The notes under the pieces were generated by a model that worked only from the letters and a program-made list of their open reading frames with translations, was not told the origin of the DNA and searched no databases. Source: Clostridia bacterium (GTDB lineage Bacteria > Bacillota > Clostridia > Oscillospirales > CAG-382). Taken from it: a stretch of DNA of 64,000 bases. The DNA lies in NCBI GenBank assembly GCA_017456765.1, contig JAFTIR010000033.1:1-64000 (forward strand), in the 5' to 3' direction. Both the position numbers and the translations under genes were made by a program. Positions 25,219 to 33,780 of the stretch are shown here, piece by piece; the stretch's first letter is position 1, and every line of letters begins with the position of its first letter.

Positions 25219-26901
25219 ATGTCAGAAGAAAATATCAGTTCTAATTTTATACACAAGATAATTGACGAAGATATAGCAAACGGACTTGAAGCGAGAATTC
25301 ATACCCGTTTTCCCCCCGAGCCTAACGGATATCTTCATATAGGTCACACAAAGGCTATCTGGATAAACACATCCACAGCAAAAAAATACGGCGGTCTTTT
25401 CAACCTCCGTTTTGACGACACAAACCCAGCAAAAGAGGGTGACGAGTACGTAAATGCAATCAAAGAAGACCTTTCCTGGCTTGGCATTGAACCCTACAAG
25501 ATTTGCTTCGGCTCGGATTATTTTGATGAATGCTATGAGTTTGCAAAGGTTCTCATAAGAAAAGGTCTTGCGTTTGTGTGCGACCTTACGGGCGATGAGA
25601 TAAATGAGTACAGAGGCACTCTTACAACACCCGGCAAAGAGAGTCCTTACAGAAACAGAAGCGTCGAAGAAAACATGGATTTGTTCGAGAGAATGAAGAA
25701 CGGAGAGTTCCCCGATGGTTCAAAAACCTTGCGCGCAAAGATTGACATGAAGAGCCCCAACATGAATATGCGCGACCCTGTTATTTACAGAATTTTACGC
25801 GCACATCATCACAGAACAGGCGACAAGTGGTGCATTTATCCTCTTTATGACTTTGCACACCCCATTCAGGACGCAATGGAGGAAATCACACATTCCCTGT
25901 GTGATGTAGATTTCGAGAATCACAGACCTCTCTATGAGTGGGTAATCAATAATATTGATATTAAGCACACTCCAAAGCAAAGAGAATTTGCAAAGCTCAA
26001 CATCACATACACAAAGATAGGTAAGCGTTATTCAAAGGCTCTTATCGAAAGCGGAATTGCAGACGGCTGGGACGACCCGAGACTTCCTACCCTTCGTGCG
26101 CTCAGAAGACGTGGCTATACACCCTCTGCGCTCTTTAACTTTGTACAGCTTGCGGGTGTTGCCAAGGCAACAAGTCTTTGTGACTACGGACTTTTAGAGC
26201 ATTGTATGAGAGAAGAACTCAACACGACAGCAGACCGCCGCATGGCAGTTCTTGACCCCGTTGAGGTTGAGATTACAAACATGGACGAGGGAGAAGTAGT
26301 ATACTTTGATGTAGCCAATAACCCCACAGTTGAAAATCCCACCTTCAGAAAGGTTCCTTTCACAAAGCACCTTTACATTGAAAGAGAAGACTTTTCCGAC
26401 AATCCTCCGCCAAAGTACCAGAGAATGAAGCTCGACTGCGAAGTTCGTTTCATGAGTGCGTTTGTTGTTAAGTGTAATGAGGCACTTTATGATGAGGACG
26501 GCAATGTTACAAAGCTTCTTTGCACAATCGACAGAGAAACTGCAGGCTGCAATCCTCCCGACGGAAGAAAAATCAAGGGTACAATTCATTGGGTAAGCAA
26601 GGATTTTGCAGTGGATGCAGAGGTAAGACTCTATGATAACCTCTTTACCTGCGAGGATACGGGTGTTATCAACATGGAAAACTTCCGCGACTATATCAAC
26701 CCTGATTCCTTAAAGATTATGAAGAATGCGAAGCTTGAGCCTGCAATGGCGGAGGCAAACTGCGAAGACAAGTTCCAGTTTGTCAGAACAGGCTATTTCT
26801 GCGTTGATATTCATGATAAGAATGTTATAAACAGAATTGTAACTTTGAAGGACAGCTTCAAGTCGGCAAAGCCCGACAGCAAATCCACGGGAAATGCCTG
26901 A
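25219..26901 (+). CDS. glnS: Glutamine-tRNA ligase
   Basis: 560 residues. RFPPEPNGYLHIGHTKAIW is the GlnRS/GluRS HIGH region and WDDPRLPTLRALRRRGYTPSA is specific to GlnRS. The anticodon-binding beta-barrels form the C-terminal third. At the usual KMSKS position (VMSKRKL in E. coli) the sequence reads KIGKRYSKAL, which is degenerate. Most Firmicutes lack GlnRS and use GatCAB; this gene, paired with gltX, marks a direct glutaminylation route, probably transferred historically. A strong aaggaga site is present. Confidence 0.92.
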   Translation: MSEENISSNFIHKIIDEDIANGLEARIHTRFPPEPNGYLHIGHTKAIWINTSTAKKYGGLFNLRFDDTNPAKEGDEYVNAIKEDLSWLGIEPYKICFGSDYFDECYEFAKVLIRKGLAFVCDLTGDEINEYRGTLTTPGKESPYRNRSVEENMDLFERMKNGEFPDGSKTLRAKIDMKSPNMNMRDPVIYRILRAHHHRTGDKWCIYPLYDFAHPIQDAMEEITHSLCDVDFENHRPLYEWVINNIDIKHTPKQREFAKLNITYTKIGKRYSKALIESGIADGWDDPRLPTLRALRRRGYTPSALFNFVQLAGVAKATSLCDYGLLEHCMREELNTTADRRMAVLDPVEVEITNMDEGEVVYFDVANNPTVENPTFRKVPFTKHLYIEREDFSDNPPPKYQRMKLDCEVRFMSAFVVKCNEALYDEDGNVTKLLCTIDRETAGCNPPDGRKIKGTIHWVSKDFAVDAEVRLYDNLFTCEDTGVINMENFRDYINPDSLKIMKNAKLEPAMAEANCEDKFQFVRTGYFCVDIHDKNVINRIVTLKDSFKSAKPDSKSTGNA

Positions 26902-26981
26902 CGAAAAACAAACAATTAGTGTCGCACAAATAATATTTCCTTGCCATCAAACAGCGACGGCAGGGAAATATGGAGAATAAT

Positions 26982-27191
26982 ATGAAAAAAATATTTACTT
27001 TATTTGCACTTGCCCTCTCATTTCTGACAGGCTGTGCAAAGGAAAGCGCCTCTGTCGGTATAATCGGCGGGGCAGACGGACCGACATCCGTTATGGTTTC
27101 AGGACCCATACTTCCCATGGGACTTGTGGTTCTCGGCATAGCCGTAATTGTTGCAATTGTAATCATATTTATAACGCACAAAAAGGATTAA
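26982..27191 (+). CDS. Small membrane lipoprotein with OadB-type GGADGPT motif
   Basis: About 69 residues: a short signal sequence with lipobox-like FLTGC, then SVGIIGGADGPTSVMVSG, then one strong membrane helix (LVVLGIAVIVAIVIIFI) and a KKD tail. GIIGGADGPT is a hallmark of the beta subunit of sodium-pumping decarboxylases (OadB/GcdB), yet here it stands in a miniature protein. Function is unknown. ATG 26982 follows ggagaataat; an ATG at 26970 is possible. No decarboxylase genes are in the window. Confidence 0.7.
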   Translation: MKKIFTLFALALSFLTGCAKESASVGIIGGADGPTSVMVSGPILPMGLVVLGIAVIVAIVIIFITHKKD

Positions 27192-27192
27192 G

Positions 27193-27219
27193 AAAAGCAC
27201 CCGAAAGGGTGCTTTTCTG
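27193..27219 (+). terminator. Terminator after small lipoprotein
   Basis: aaaagcaccc-gaaa-gggtgctttt, a perfect 10-bp stem with a GAAA loop and a T-containing tail. Confidence 0.88.
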
Positions 27220-27243
27220 TTGCATGACGAATCGTTGTGCCTT

Positions 27244-27392
27244 CAAAGAGGCTCCCTCCGGGAGGGAGCTGTCGCCGAATGGCGACTGAGGGAGAGTGCG
27301 TTACATATAACTTTGTATTGAGCCGAAATAAACGCAATCTCCCACCGTCACGGACAAGCCGTGCCACCTCCCTCTCGGAGGGAGGCTTCAAC
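27244..27392. repeat. MITE-like fold-back repeat
   Basis: About 150 bp of imperfect inverted repeat. The outer arms are ggctccctcc-gggagggagc near 27250 and cctccctc-gagggagg near 27368; the inner hairpins are gtcgcc-gaat-ggcgac (27271-27286) and cacgg-ccgtg (27350-27364). The left TGAGGGAGAGTGCG pairs with the right CGCAATCTCCCACCGTCA. GC-rich composition sets it apart from its neighbours. The right arm encodes the C-terminus and stop of the DUF559 gene. It resembles short fold-back elements dispersed in many clostridial genomes. Confidence 0.75.
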
Positions 27393-27731
27393 TGCAAAAT
27401 CTATACATTCGCAAACCCAACCGAACTCTTTATCTACTTCTTCGTTTGAAAAACGTATGATACTCAAATCATATCCTTCAAGAATTTCTGTGCGTCTTTT
27501 GTCTTTTTTGATGCCGCTTTCGGTATAATGCTGAGACCCGTCAAGTTCGATTATGAGTTTGGCTTCGTGACAGTAAAAATCTGCAATAAAATCATCGATT
27601 GCTTTCTGACGCTGAAAGCGAGGCTTGTAATTTGATAAAAAATCATACCATAAATGCTTTTCCTGTCTGGTTGCGTTTTTTCGTAAGTTTTTTGCAAGGG
27701 TAATGTTTTTCTTGTTATAGTTAAGTGACAT
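27348..27731 (-). CDS. DUF559 endonuclease-like protein, C-terminus within fold-back repeat
   Basis: 127 residues of the DUF559 (PD-(D/E)xK, Vsr-like) family. LRKNATRQEKHLWYDFL, then FIADFYCHEAKLIIELDGSQH with the Asp...ExD catalytic pattern, then IIRFSNEEV. The last ~12 residues (ASLREGGGTACP) and the stop codon come from the inverted-repeat element, so the natural C-terminus has been replaced or extended. It starts within 2 bases of the mnmM-like stop, with no strong ribosome-binding site, implying translational coupling. A nuclease role is inferred from the family only. Confidence 0.8.
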   Translation of the reverse strand: MSLNYNKKNITLAKNLRKNATRQEKHLWYDFLSNYKPRFQRQKAIDDFIADFYCHEAKLIIELDGSQHYTESGIKKDKRRTEILEGYDLSIIRFSNEEVDKEFGWVCECIDFAVEASLREGGGTACP

Positions 27732-27732
27732 T

Positions 27733-28287
27733 TTATTTGTTGTATCGTTCTATCGCAATGATAAACGGAGCATCGGGAGAGTTGATAATCCTGAAATTTG
27801 TAACGCAGTATTCAAAGCGGGATAGCTGTGACAGCCGCTCTAAAAGCATCTGCCCCTCAAGTGTGCCTTCCTCATGACCGGGGTAGATAGAAATTACAAG
27901 TATTCCTCCCTTTTTGAGAAGAGAAATTGCACCCTCAATGGCGGGCATTGTGCTTTCTCTCATGGTGTGTACCGATTTGTCACCGCCCGGCAAATATCCG
28001 AGGTTGAACATACCGCCGTTGATTTCTTCCTTCACATAGTCAAGCACCTTTGCATGGCTGTCGTGAATGATTACGGCGTTGTCAAGACCTGCGTCTGAAA
28101 GTCTTTTTCTTGTGTTTTCAACTGCCTGTGCCTGTATGTCAAAGGCATATACCTTTCCTTTAGGTACTTTTTTGCATAAATATTCCGTGTCATAGCCGTT
28201 TCCCATTGTAAAGTCGCAAAGGACATAGTCCTCTTTTATGTTCATGCTCTCAAGGAATCCCTTTGCAACATCAAGTAACTGATACAT
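27733..28287 (-). CDS. mnmM: Class I SAM methyltransferase, MnmM (YtqB) family
   Basis: 184 residues with a Rossmann SAM site (DFTMGNGYDTEYL) and the family-specific FNLGYLPGGDKS. B. subtilis YtqB (MnmM) methylates the wobble uridine of tRNA (nm5s2U to mnm5s2U); older annotation calls it rRNA methylase. Length and motifs agree. Its gene is upstream of the DUF559 gene on the same strand. The symbol is by family resemblance. Confidence 0.82.
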   Translation of the reverse strand: MYQLLDVAKGFLESMNIKEDYVLCDFTMGNGYDTEYLCKKVPKGKVYAFDIQAQAVENTRKRLSDAGLDNAVIIHDSHAKVLDYVKEEINGGMFNLGYLPGGDKSVHTMRESTMPAIEGAISLLKKGGILVISIYPGHEEGTLEGQMLLERLSQLSRFEYCVTNFRIINSPDAPFIIAIERYNK

Positions 28288-28402
28288 TTTTCTGCCTCCG
28301 AAATCAAGTTTTTATAAGTATATCACATTTTTTCTCCTTTGAAAAGACAAAGGGGTATTTTTTTGTCTTTTTGTGGAAAAAATATTCTCGGGAGATGATG
28401 TT

Positions 28403-30016
28403 GTGAGCCTTGAAAAAAGGGTGTGCTTTCTGTATTGTACCTTGATTGTGGTGGTTTCCTTGTTGCTTGCCCGTCTTTATAACCTATCAAAGCCCGAAAC
28501 CAACAAAGCCCTTTCGGTTCTTGACGGACAGTACACGGGAAAACTTGAGGTATGTGAGAGAAGCGGCTTTGTCTATGACAGAAACGGGTTTCTTTTGTCC
28601 CATAATAATGTCGGAAAAATTGCTCTTGTGAACCCTGCCGAATGTGAAGATGTGCTTTTATGTGCAGAGGCACTCTCGTCATATGCCCTGGTGGGCAGCG
28701 GCTCACAGTTCTATGAGAAAATAATGGATGGAGTTCCGTTTACGGTGACTCTCGGCAAGGATGACATGAAAAATGTTCCGAGCGGAATAAGTCTTTTTGA
28801 TGCTTATGAGGAAAACAATTCCATTGCCAAGCATTTTTTAGGCTACACCAATGCCGACGGCAAGGGAATGAGTGGACTTCGGGGTGCATATAGTGATTTT
28901 CTTGTCGAAGAATTGCACTCTGTTGTCAGTGCAAGATTTGATACAAATGCCAAAAGAGAAAGTCTCTCGTCCTTTGATATAGATACACAGGGGTATCTTT
29001 CGGACGACGGTGTTGTGACAACAGTTGATAAGAATCTGCAAGTGTTTGTCGACGGGATTTGCAGGGATATTCCAAGCGGTGCGGTGGTAGTGGCAGATTG
29101 CAAAACGGGGCAGATTCTTGCCATGTCAAGCTATCCCGGGTATGATAAAGAAGAAATAGCAGAACTTCTCGACTCCGACAAGGGAGAGCTTTTAAACAGG
29201 GCTGTAATGTCTTTTGCTCCCGGCTCTGTTTTCAAAATTATTGTGGCTATGGCGGCGCTTGAAGAAAACGGGGAGCTTTTTGATTACAAATATATCTGTA
29301 ACGGGAAAATACAGGTGGGAGAGGGCGTTTTTCACTGCCACAAACATTCAGGACACGGTGAAATCGATATGACAGAGGCTTTTTCCGAGTCCTGCAACAC
29401 CTATTTTATAAGCCTCGGTCAGATTATAGGACTTGAAAAAATCCTCGAAATGTTGAAAAGGCTTGAGCTTGACACGGGTACAGGTGCGGATTTTGTAAAA
29501 GAGGGAATAAACTTTTTTCCTGATAAGGATAACAGCTCATCGGGGTATCTTGCAAATATTTCTTTCGGACAGGGTGATTTGTGCCTTTCTCCCCTTGATA
29601 TGACAAGATGTACCATTGCGGCTGTAAGCGGTTATTTACCCGAGCTTTCGACTGTTATGGGCGAAATAAGGGACGGTGAGTTTGAGCCTTGCGAAAAAGA
29701 AAAAACAAAGAGGATTCTGGACGAAAAAGTGTGCGAGAAAATCCTCACAATGATGGAAAAATGCGTGGAAAGCGGAACAGGTAAGGGGGCGCGGACGGAA
29801 AAGATAAAACTTGGAGGAAAAACGGCGACGGCACAAACCGGTCGCTTTAATGGGGACGGTGTCGAATATGTACACAAATGGTTCTGTGGGGTGTATCCGG
29901 GCGAAAAAAATTATATTTCTGTTTGTGTGCTATTTGACAGCGTAACGGATGAAAATTTGTCACCTGCTGTCATTTTCTCGAAGATTTGTTCATTTTTGCA
30001 TGAAAAGAGGTTTTGA
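28403..30016 (+). CDS. Class B penicillin-binding protein (transpeptidase), KTG motif altered
   Basis: About 537 residues: one N-terminal membrane helix, a dimerisation domain and a transpeptidase domain with SxxK (APGSVFK), SxN (SCN) and, in place of KTG, KTA (GGKTATAQTG). It cross-links peptidoglycan and may be a sporulation-type enzyme like SpoVD, because spo0A follows; the usual spo0A neighbour spoIVB is absent. The preferred start is GTG 28403 after gggag; GTG 28373 in the same frame is the alternative. No PASTA domain is present. A change at the third KTG position could affect beta-lactam acylation (inference). Confidence 0.85.
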   Translation: MSLEKRVCFLYCTLIVVVSLLLARLYNLSKPETNKALSVLDGQYTGKLEVCERSGFVYDRNGFLLSHNNVGKIALVNPAECEDVLLCAEALSSYALVGSGSQFYEKIMDGVPFTVTLGKDDMKNVPSGISLFDAYEENNSIAKHFLGYTNADGKGMSGLRGAYSDFLVEELHSVVSARFDTNAKRESLSSFDIDTQGYLSDDGVVTTVDKNLQVFVDGICRDIPSGAVVVADCKTGQILAMSSYPGYDKEEIAELLDSDKGELLNRAVMSFAPGSVFKIIVAMAALEENGELFDYKYICNGKIQVGEGVFHCHKHSGHGEIDMTEAFSESCNTYFISLGQIIGLEKILEMLKRLELDTGTGADFVKEGINFFPDKDNSSSGYLANISFGQGDLCLSPLDMTRCTIAAVSGYLPELSTVMGEIRDGEFEPCEKEKTKRILDEKVCEKILTMMEKCVESGTGKGARTEKIKLGGKTATAQTGRFNGDGVEYVHKWFCGVYPGEKNYISVCVLFDSVTDENLSPAVIFSKICSFLHEKRF

Positions 30017-30031
30017 AAAACCTCTTTTTTT
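30003..30031 (+). terminator. Terminator overlapping PBP stop
   Basis: aaaagaggttt/aaacctcttttttt with a short loop. The stem begins inside the last codons of the PBP gene. Confidence 0.88.
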
Positions 30032-30188
30032 CGTGCCTCGTCGACACAAAAAAACACGCATCTACGGCGTTCTTCGGATGTTTTATAATGGAAAAAAGAG
30101 GGATTCCGAAGAAAATTAACATTTTGTGTGTTGGATACATTACTTTTTTCACGAATGGTAGAATACAGTCACAAAAAAAGATGAGGTT

Positions 30189-30195
30189 TGACGAA
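30189..30195. promoter_or_regulatory. 0A box upstream of spo0A
   Basis: TGACGAA fits the Spo0A box TGNCGAA, 25 bases before the spo0A start, suggesting autoregulation. A weaker TGTCGA lies on the minus strand near 30043. GTTGGATAC, 11 bases, CACGAATGG (about 30129-30157) is a weak SigH-like promoter candidate. Confidence 0.5.
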
Positions 30196-30220
30196 GAACT
30201 TCAAAGAAAGGTGATAAAAA

Positions 30221-31009
30221 ATGAGTACAAAAAGAATCGTAATCGCAGACCCGGCTCCCGAATTCAGAATCGGCCTTAAGAGCTTTCTTACCAAAAAAGG
30301 CTACCAGGTCGTAGGCGACTGCTCCGACGGCTATGAGGCAATCAGAATTATTGAGGAAACAAGACCCGATGTTATCATCCTCGACATTCTTCTTCCGAGA
30401 CTTGACGGAATTGAGGTTATGAACGAGGCAAGAAACAGACTCGCGGCGTACTCGCCCGTGTTTGTCGTGGTGACGGGCGTTAGCAACCCCAAGATGCTGA
30501 CTGAAGCCACAAACGCAGGCGCATATTACTGTATAATAAAGCCCTGCGAATACTTAGCACTTTCCAACAGGATTGAAAACGCCCTGAAAGACAGGGACAA
30601 CCCCGACAAGACAGGCGCAGTTTTCGGAGAAAAGGAAAAAGACCCCGAGGCAGACCTTGAAACCCAGGTAACAAAGATTATCCATCAGATAGGAGTTCCT
30701 GCACACATAAAGGGGTATCAGTATTTAAGAAGTGCAATTATCATGACAATGCATAACACAGAGCTTATAAATTCCATAACAAAACAGCTTTATCCCGGTG
30801 TTGCTAAGCAGTACGGCACAACCTCCTCAAGGGTTGAGCGCGCAATACGCCATGCAATAGAGGTTGCCTGGGACAGGGGAGATGTTGATGTTATAAATTC
30901 GTTCTTCGGATATACCGTTCAGAGTGCAAGAGGCAAGCCTACAAATTCCGAGTTTATTGCTCTTGTCGCAGACAGCCTTCGCCTTCGAAACAAAAGCAAC
31001 GCTTCTTAA
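30221..31009 (+). CDS. spo0A: Sporulation master regulator Spo0A
   Basis: 262 residues: an N-terminal receiver domain with phosphoacceptor Asp55 ([10 protein letters not shown]), VVVTG and CIIKPCEY, then the Spo0A-specific DNA-binding domain with [20 protein letters not shown] and [18 protein letters not shown]. Phosphorylated Spo0A triggers sporulation and controls stationary-phase genes. An aaaggtg site precedes ATG. Its presence shows the organism belongs to a sporulating lineage. The upstream neighbour is a PBP rather than spoIVB. Confidence 0.98.
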   Translation: MSTKRIVIADPAPEFRIGLKSFLTKKGYQVVGDCSDGYEAIRIIEETRPDVIILDILLPRLDGIEVMNEARNRLAAYSPVFVVVTGVSNPKMLTEATNAGAYYCIIKPCEYLALSNRIENALKDRDNPDKTGAVFGEKEKDPEADLETQVTKIIHQIGVPAHIKGYQYLRSAIIMTMHNTELINSITKQLYPGVAKQYGTTSSRVERAIRHAIEVAWDRGDVDVINSFFGYTVQSARGKPTNSEFIALVADSLRLRNKSNAS

Positions 31010-31016
31010 GTTTCTA

Positions 31017-31045
31017 TGGACAAACTAAAGAACATGTGATATACT
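31017..31045 (+). promoter_or_regulatory. Sigma-A promoter for ispE
   Basis: TGGACA, a 17-base spacer, extended -10 TGATATACT. Confidence 0.65.
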
Positions 31046-31084
31046 TATAAAAGAATAACAAAAACAGCTTTTGGGGGTGTACGC

Positions 31085-31984
31085 ATGAAAAGGACGGCAT
31101 ACTGCAAGATAAATCTGACGCTTGAAATTCTCGGCACAAAGAGAAATGACGGCTTTCATGATATAAAAAGCATTATGCACAAAATCCCTCTTGGCGACAT
31201 AATCGAGCTTGATGCAAAAGAGGGAAGCGGAAAAATACTCTTTTCATGCGACAGCGACGTCTGCGACCCAAAAGACAACCTTGCGTACAGAGCGGCAGAG
31301 TGCTACCTTGAAGAGTATGCAAAAAGCACCGATAGAAACGCGGATGTTACCCTTAAACTCACAAAGATAACCCCGACGGGCGCAGGACTTGGCGGCGGAA
31401 GCGCAGATGCGGCGACTGTTCTCGATATGTTGCAGGAGCTTCTTGGCGGTGTGTCTGACGAAAAGGTGCTTGATTTGGCATCAGGACTCGGAAGCGATGT
31501 TCCGTTCTGCCTTGGAAGATATATGAGTGCAGTTTGTACGGGCAGAGGGGAAATCTGCAGAAACATTGATACTTTGCCAAGGGATATTTGTCTTGTTGTC
31601 GCAAAACCTGAACAGTCCATAAATACAAAGGGAATCTACGGGGAATATGACACAAAACACGGCGACGATTACTCAAAAAGCATGACTGAAAAAATGGAAA
31701 AGGCTCTGAAAGAAGAGAACCTTTCGGCAATTGCGGAATGTCTTATGAATGATTTTGAAGAGGTTTGCATACCAAGACTTCCTGCCATTGCAGAAATCAA
31801 AGAAGAGATGCTTCGGGGAAAGGCTCTTTGCAGTCAGATGTCGGGAAGTGGCTCGGCGGTATTTGGCATATTTAAAAAAGAAAAAGACGCAAGAGCCTGT
31901 TTTGAGGCTTTGAAGAACGGCGGACTTTCCGAGGTTTACTTTTTTGCCGGTGCCGATTTTGAAAAAATGTATAAAGGTGAATAA
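31085..31984 (+). CDS. ispE: 4-diphosphocytidyl-2-C-methyl-D-erythritol kinase
   Basis: A 299-residue GHMP kinase of the MEP isoprenoid pathway. KINLTLEILG near the start, the ATP loop PTGAGLGGGSADAA near residue 100 and SGLGSDVPFCL are standard for IspE. A CSQMSGSGSAVFGIF motif lies near the C-terminus. ATG follows a gggggtg site. It precedes spoIIR, an order found in Clostridia. Confidence 0.94.
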   Translation: MKRTAYCKINLTLEILGTKRNDGFHDIKSIMHKIPLGDIIELDAKEGSGKILFSCDSDVCDPKDNLAYRAAECYLEEYAKSTDRNADVTLKLTKITPTGAGLGGGSADAATVLDMLQELLGGVSDEKVLDLASGLGSDVPFCLGRYMSAVCTGRGEICRNIDTLPRDICLVVAKPEQSINTKGIYGEYDTKHGDDYSKSMTEKMEKALKEENLSAIAECLMNDFEEVCIPRLPAIAEIKEEMLRGKALCSQMSGSGSAVFGIFKKEKDARACFEALKNGGLSEVYFFAGADFEKMYKGE

Positions 31985-32037
31985 CGCATAAAAAAGATGA
32001 CCATAATCCTTTTGACATAAAAAGGAGAGTGGTCATT

Positions 32038-32640
32038 TTGAAGAAATATTTTTCGACATTTTTTGCACTTTTTTGCTTTGGTTTACTTATGTGCTGTGTG
32101 GGAGTATCTGCGGTAAGCTCGGATTCTTCCGTGTCGGTTTATTCTGATGTGTTAAGGCTTCATATTGTGGCAAATTCAGACTCGCATCAAGACCAGAGCA
32201 TAAAATACAAGGTGCGTGACGGAATTGCGGCACTGACAAAGGATATGTTTGGCAGTTGCAAATCGGCACAAGAAGCGCTTCTTGTTGCAAACGAAAACAA
32301 AGCCCTTCTTGAAAGCGCGGCAAGAGAAATACTGAAAGAAAATCAAAGCGTCGAAAGTGTGAATGTTGAAATAGGCATGGCACATTATACCGAAAAAACC
32401 TTAAATGGAATTGTTTTCCCGGAGGGAGAATACCTTTCCGTAAGAGTGATACTTGGAAAGGGCGAGGGACAGAATTGGTGGTGCGTGCTTTTTCCGTCGC
32501 TCTGCGATGTAGGGATTGAGCAAGAAGGCGTGACGGTTTCTTCGGGAAAAACAGCAAATAAACAGACACAAAAACAAACAGGCGGCATTGAAATTTTCGG
32601 TTGCCGCGTCAAGCTTAAAATTTTAGAATACTTTGAATGA
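32038..32640 (+). CDS. spoIIR: Stage II sporulation protein R
   Basis: About 200 residues, secreted from the forespore to trigger processing of pro-SigE by SpoIIGA. The N-terminal hydrophobic segment is followed by the family core VLRLHIVANSDSHQDQSIKY and GEGQNWWCVLFPSLC. The start is TTG 32038 after aaaggag; a GTG at 32029 is too close to the ribosome-binding site. It lies 12 bases before tmcAL. Confidence 0.94.
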   Translation: MKKYFSTFFALFCFGLLMCCVGVSAVSSDSSVSVYSDVLRLHIVANSDSHQDQSIKYKVRDGIAALTKDMFGSCKSAQEALLVANENKALLESAAREILKENQSVESVNVEIGMAHYTEKTLNGIVFPEGEYLSVRVILGKGEGQNWWCVLFPSLCDVGIEQEGVTVSSGKTANKQTQKQTGGIEIFGCRVKLKILEYFE

Positions 32641-32652
32641 GCAGGTGAAGCG

Positions 32653-33780
32653 ATGGACAGATTCGACAAGGGCACGGGAATAGTGTGCGAATACAACCCT
32701 TTTCACAAGGGACACGCATATCAGATAAAAACCCTTAAAAGTATGGGGGCAAAGTTTATTGTGTGTGCCATGAGCGGCGATTTTGTCCAGAGAGGAGAGC
32801 TATCTTATCAGGACAAGCGCGTAAGGGCAAAAAACGCCGTGGAAAACGGTGCGGACATTGTTCTTGAAATACCTTTTCCGTTTTCATCACTCGGTGCTGA
32901 AGGCTTTGCTTCGGCAGGTGTTTCAATTCTCGAAAACAGTGGGCTTTGCTCGTCCTTTGGCTTTGGCTCTGAGTGTGCAGACGTGGCAAAGCTGTCGGAA
33001 ATAGCACACATACTTGACGAGGATTTCAGACGTGATGCCATAAGCATGCAAAAAGACGAGCCGAATCTCAGCTATGCCGCGGCAAGACAGAGATTGCTTT
33101 CGCAAAGACTTTCAAAGGAATACGCCGATATTATTACAAACCCCAACGACATTCTCGGCGTCGAGTATATAAAAGCAAACAAAAACCTTTTTCCCATTGC
33201 AATAAAGCGTGAAACGCCGAGAGGCGGATATGATGATGCCTTTGCATCATCTTCGTACATAAGACAGAATCTTTTTGATGAGCAAAACAAAAACACGGCA
33301 CTCGAAAGACTTCCCGACAATTACTGTTTTGACGGAATATATGAAAACACCTCTCTTTTTTATAATCACATTCTTGTAAGTCTCATGCAAAAGACGCCAG
33401 AGGAGCTTTCGGACATTGCCGAAATAAATTCGGGAAGCGAATATTCGATAATTAAGAATTCGGTTAAAGCACAGAGCTTTGAGGAGCTGTGCCGACTTCT
33501 CTCGTCAAAGACACACACCGATGCAAAGGTGAGAAGAATGCTTCTCTTTGCGTTTTTCGGTGTTACCAAGCAAATGGCAAACCAGTCGCCTCTCTATACA
33601 GAAGTGCTTGCGACGAGCGACCTTGGTAAAAAAATGTTGAAAAAATATCGGGGAGACAGAAAAATGATTGTTGCATCAAGGGTTGCCGAAATAAAGAAAA
33701 GCGATAAGGCTTTCCTGCAGTACAGCTTTTCGAGAAGATGTGCGGAGGTGCTTGATAAGTGCATAAAACTCCTCCCGTAA
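32653..33780 (+). CDS. tmcAL: tRNA(Met) cytidine acetate ligase
   Basis: A 375-residue nucleotidyltransferase-fold enzyme (formerly YlbM) that acetylates the wobble cytidine of elongator tRNA-Met using acetate and ATP. GIVCEYNPFHKGHAYQI carries the HxGH-type motif, and MSGDFVQRGELS, LEIPFPFSS and SYIRQ are conserved. The next gene starts inside its last seven codons (overlap 33759-33780). Confidence 0.93.
   Translation: MDRFDKGTGIVCEYNPFHKGHAYQIKTLKSMGAKFIVCAMSGDFVQRGELSYQDKRVRAKNAVENGADIVLEIPFPFSSLGAEGFASAGVSILENSGLCSSFGFGSECADVAKLSEIAHILDEDFRRDAISMQKDEPNLSYAAARQRLLSQRLSKEYADIITNPNDILGVEYIKANKNLFPIAIKRETPRGGYDDAFASSSYIRQNLFDEQNKNTALERLPDNYCFDGIYENTSLFYNHILVSLMQKTPEELSDIAEINSGSEYSIIKNSVKAQSFEELCRLLSSKTHTDAKVRRMLLFAFFGVTKQMANQSPLYTEVLATSDLGKKMLKKYRGDRKMIVASRVAEIKKSDKAFLQYSFSRRCAEVLDKCIKLLP

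Noticed and set aside
27188..27449. Short open frames on both strands across the fold-back repeat
   Set aside because: Translations arise from the inverted repeat itself; no ribosome-binding sites.
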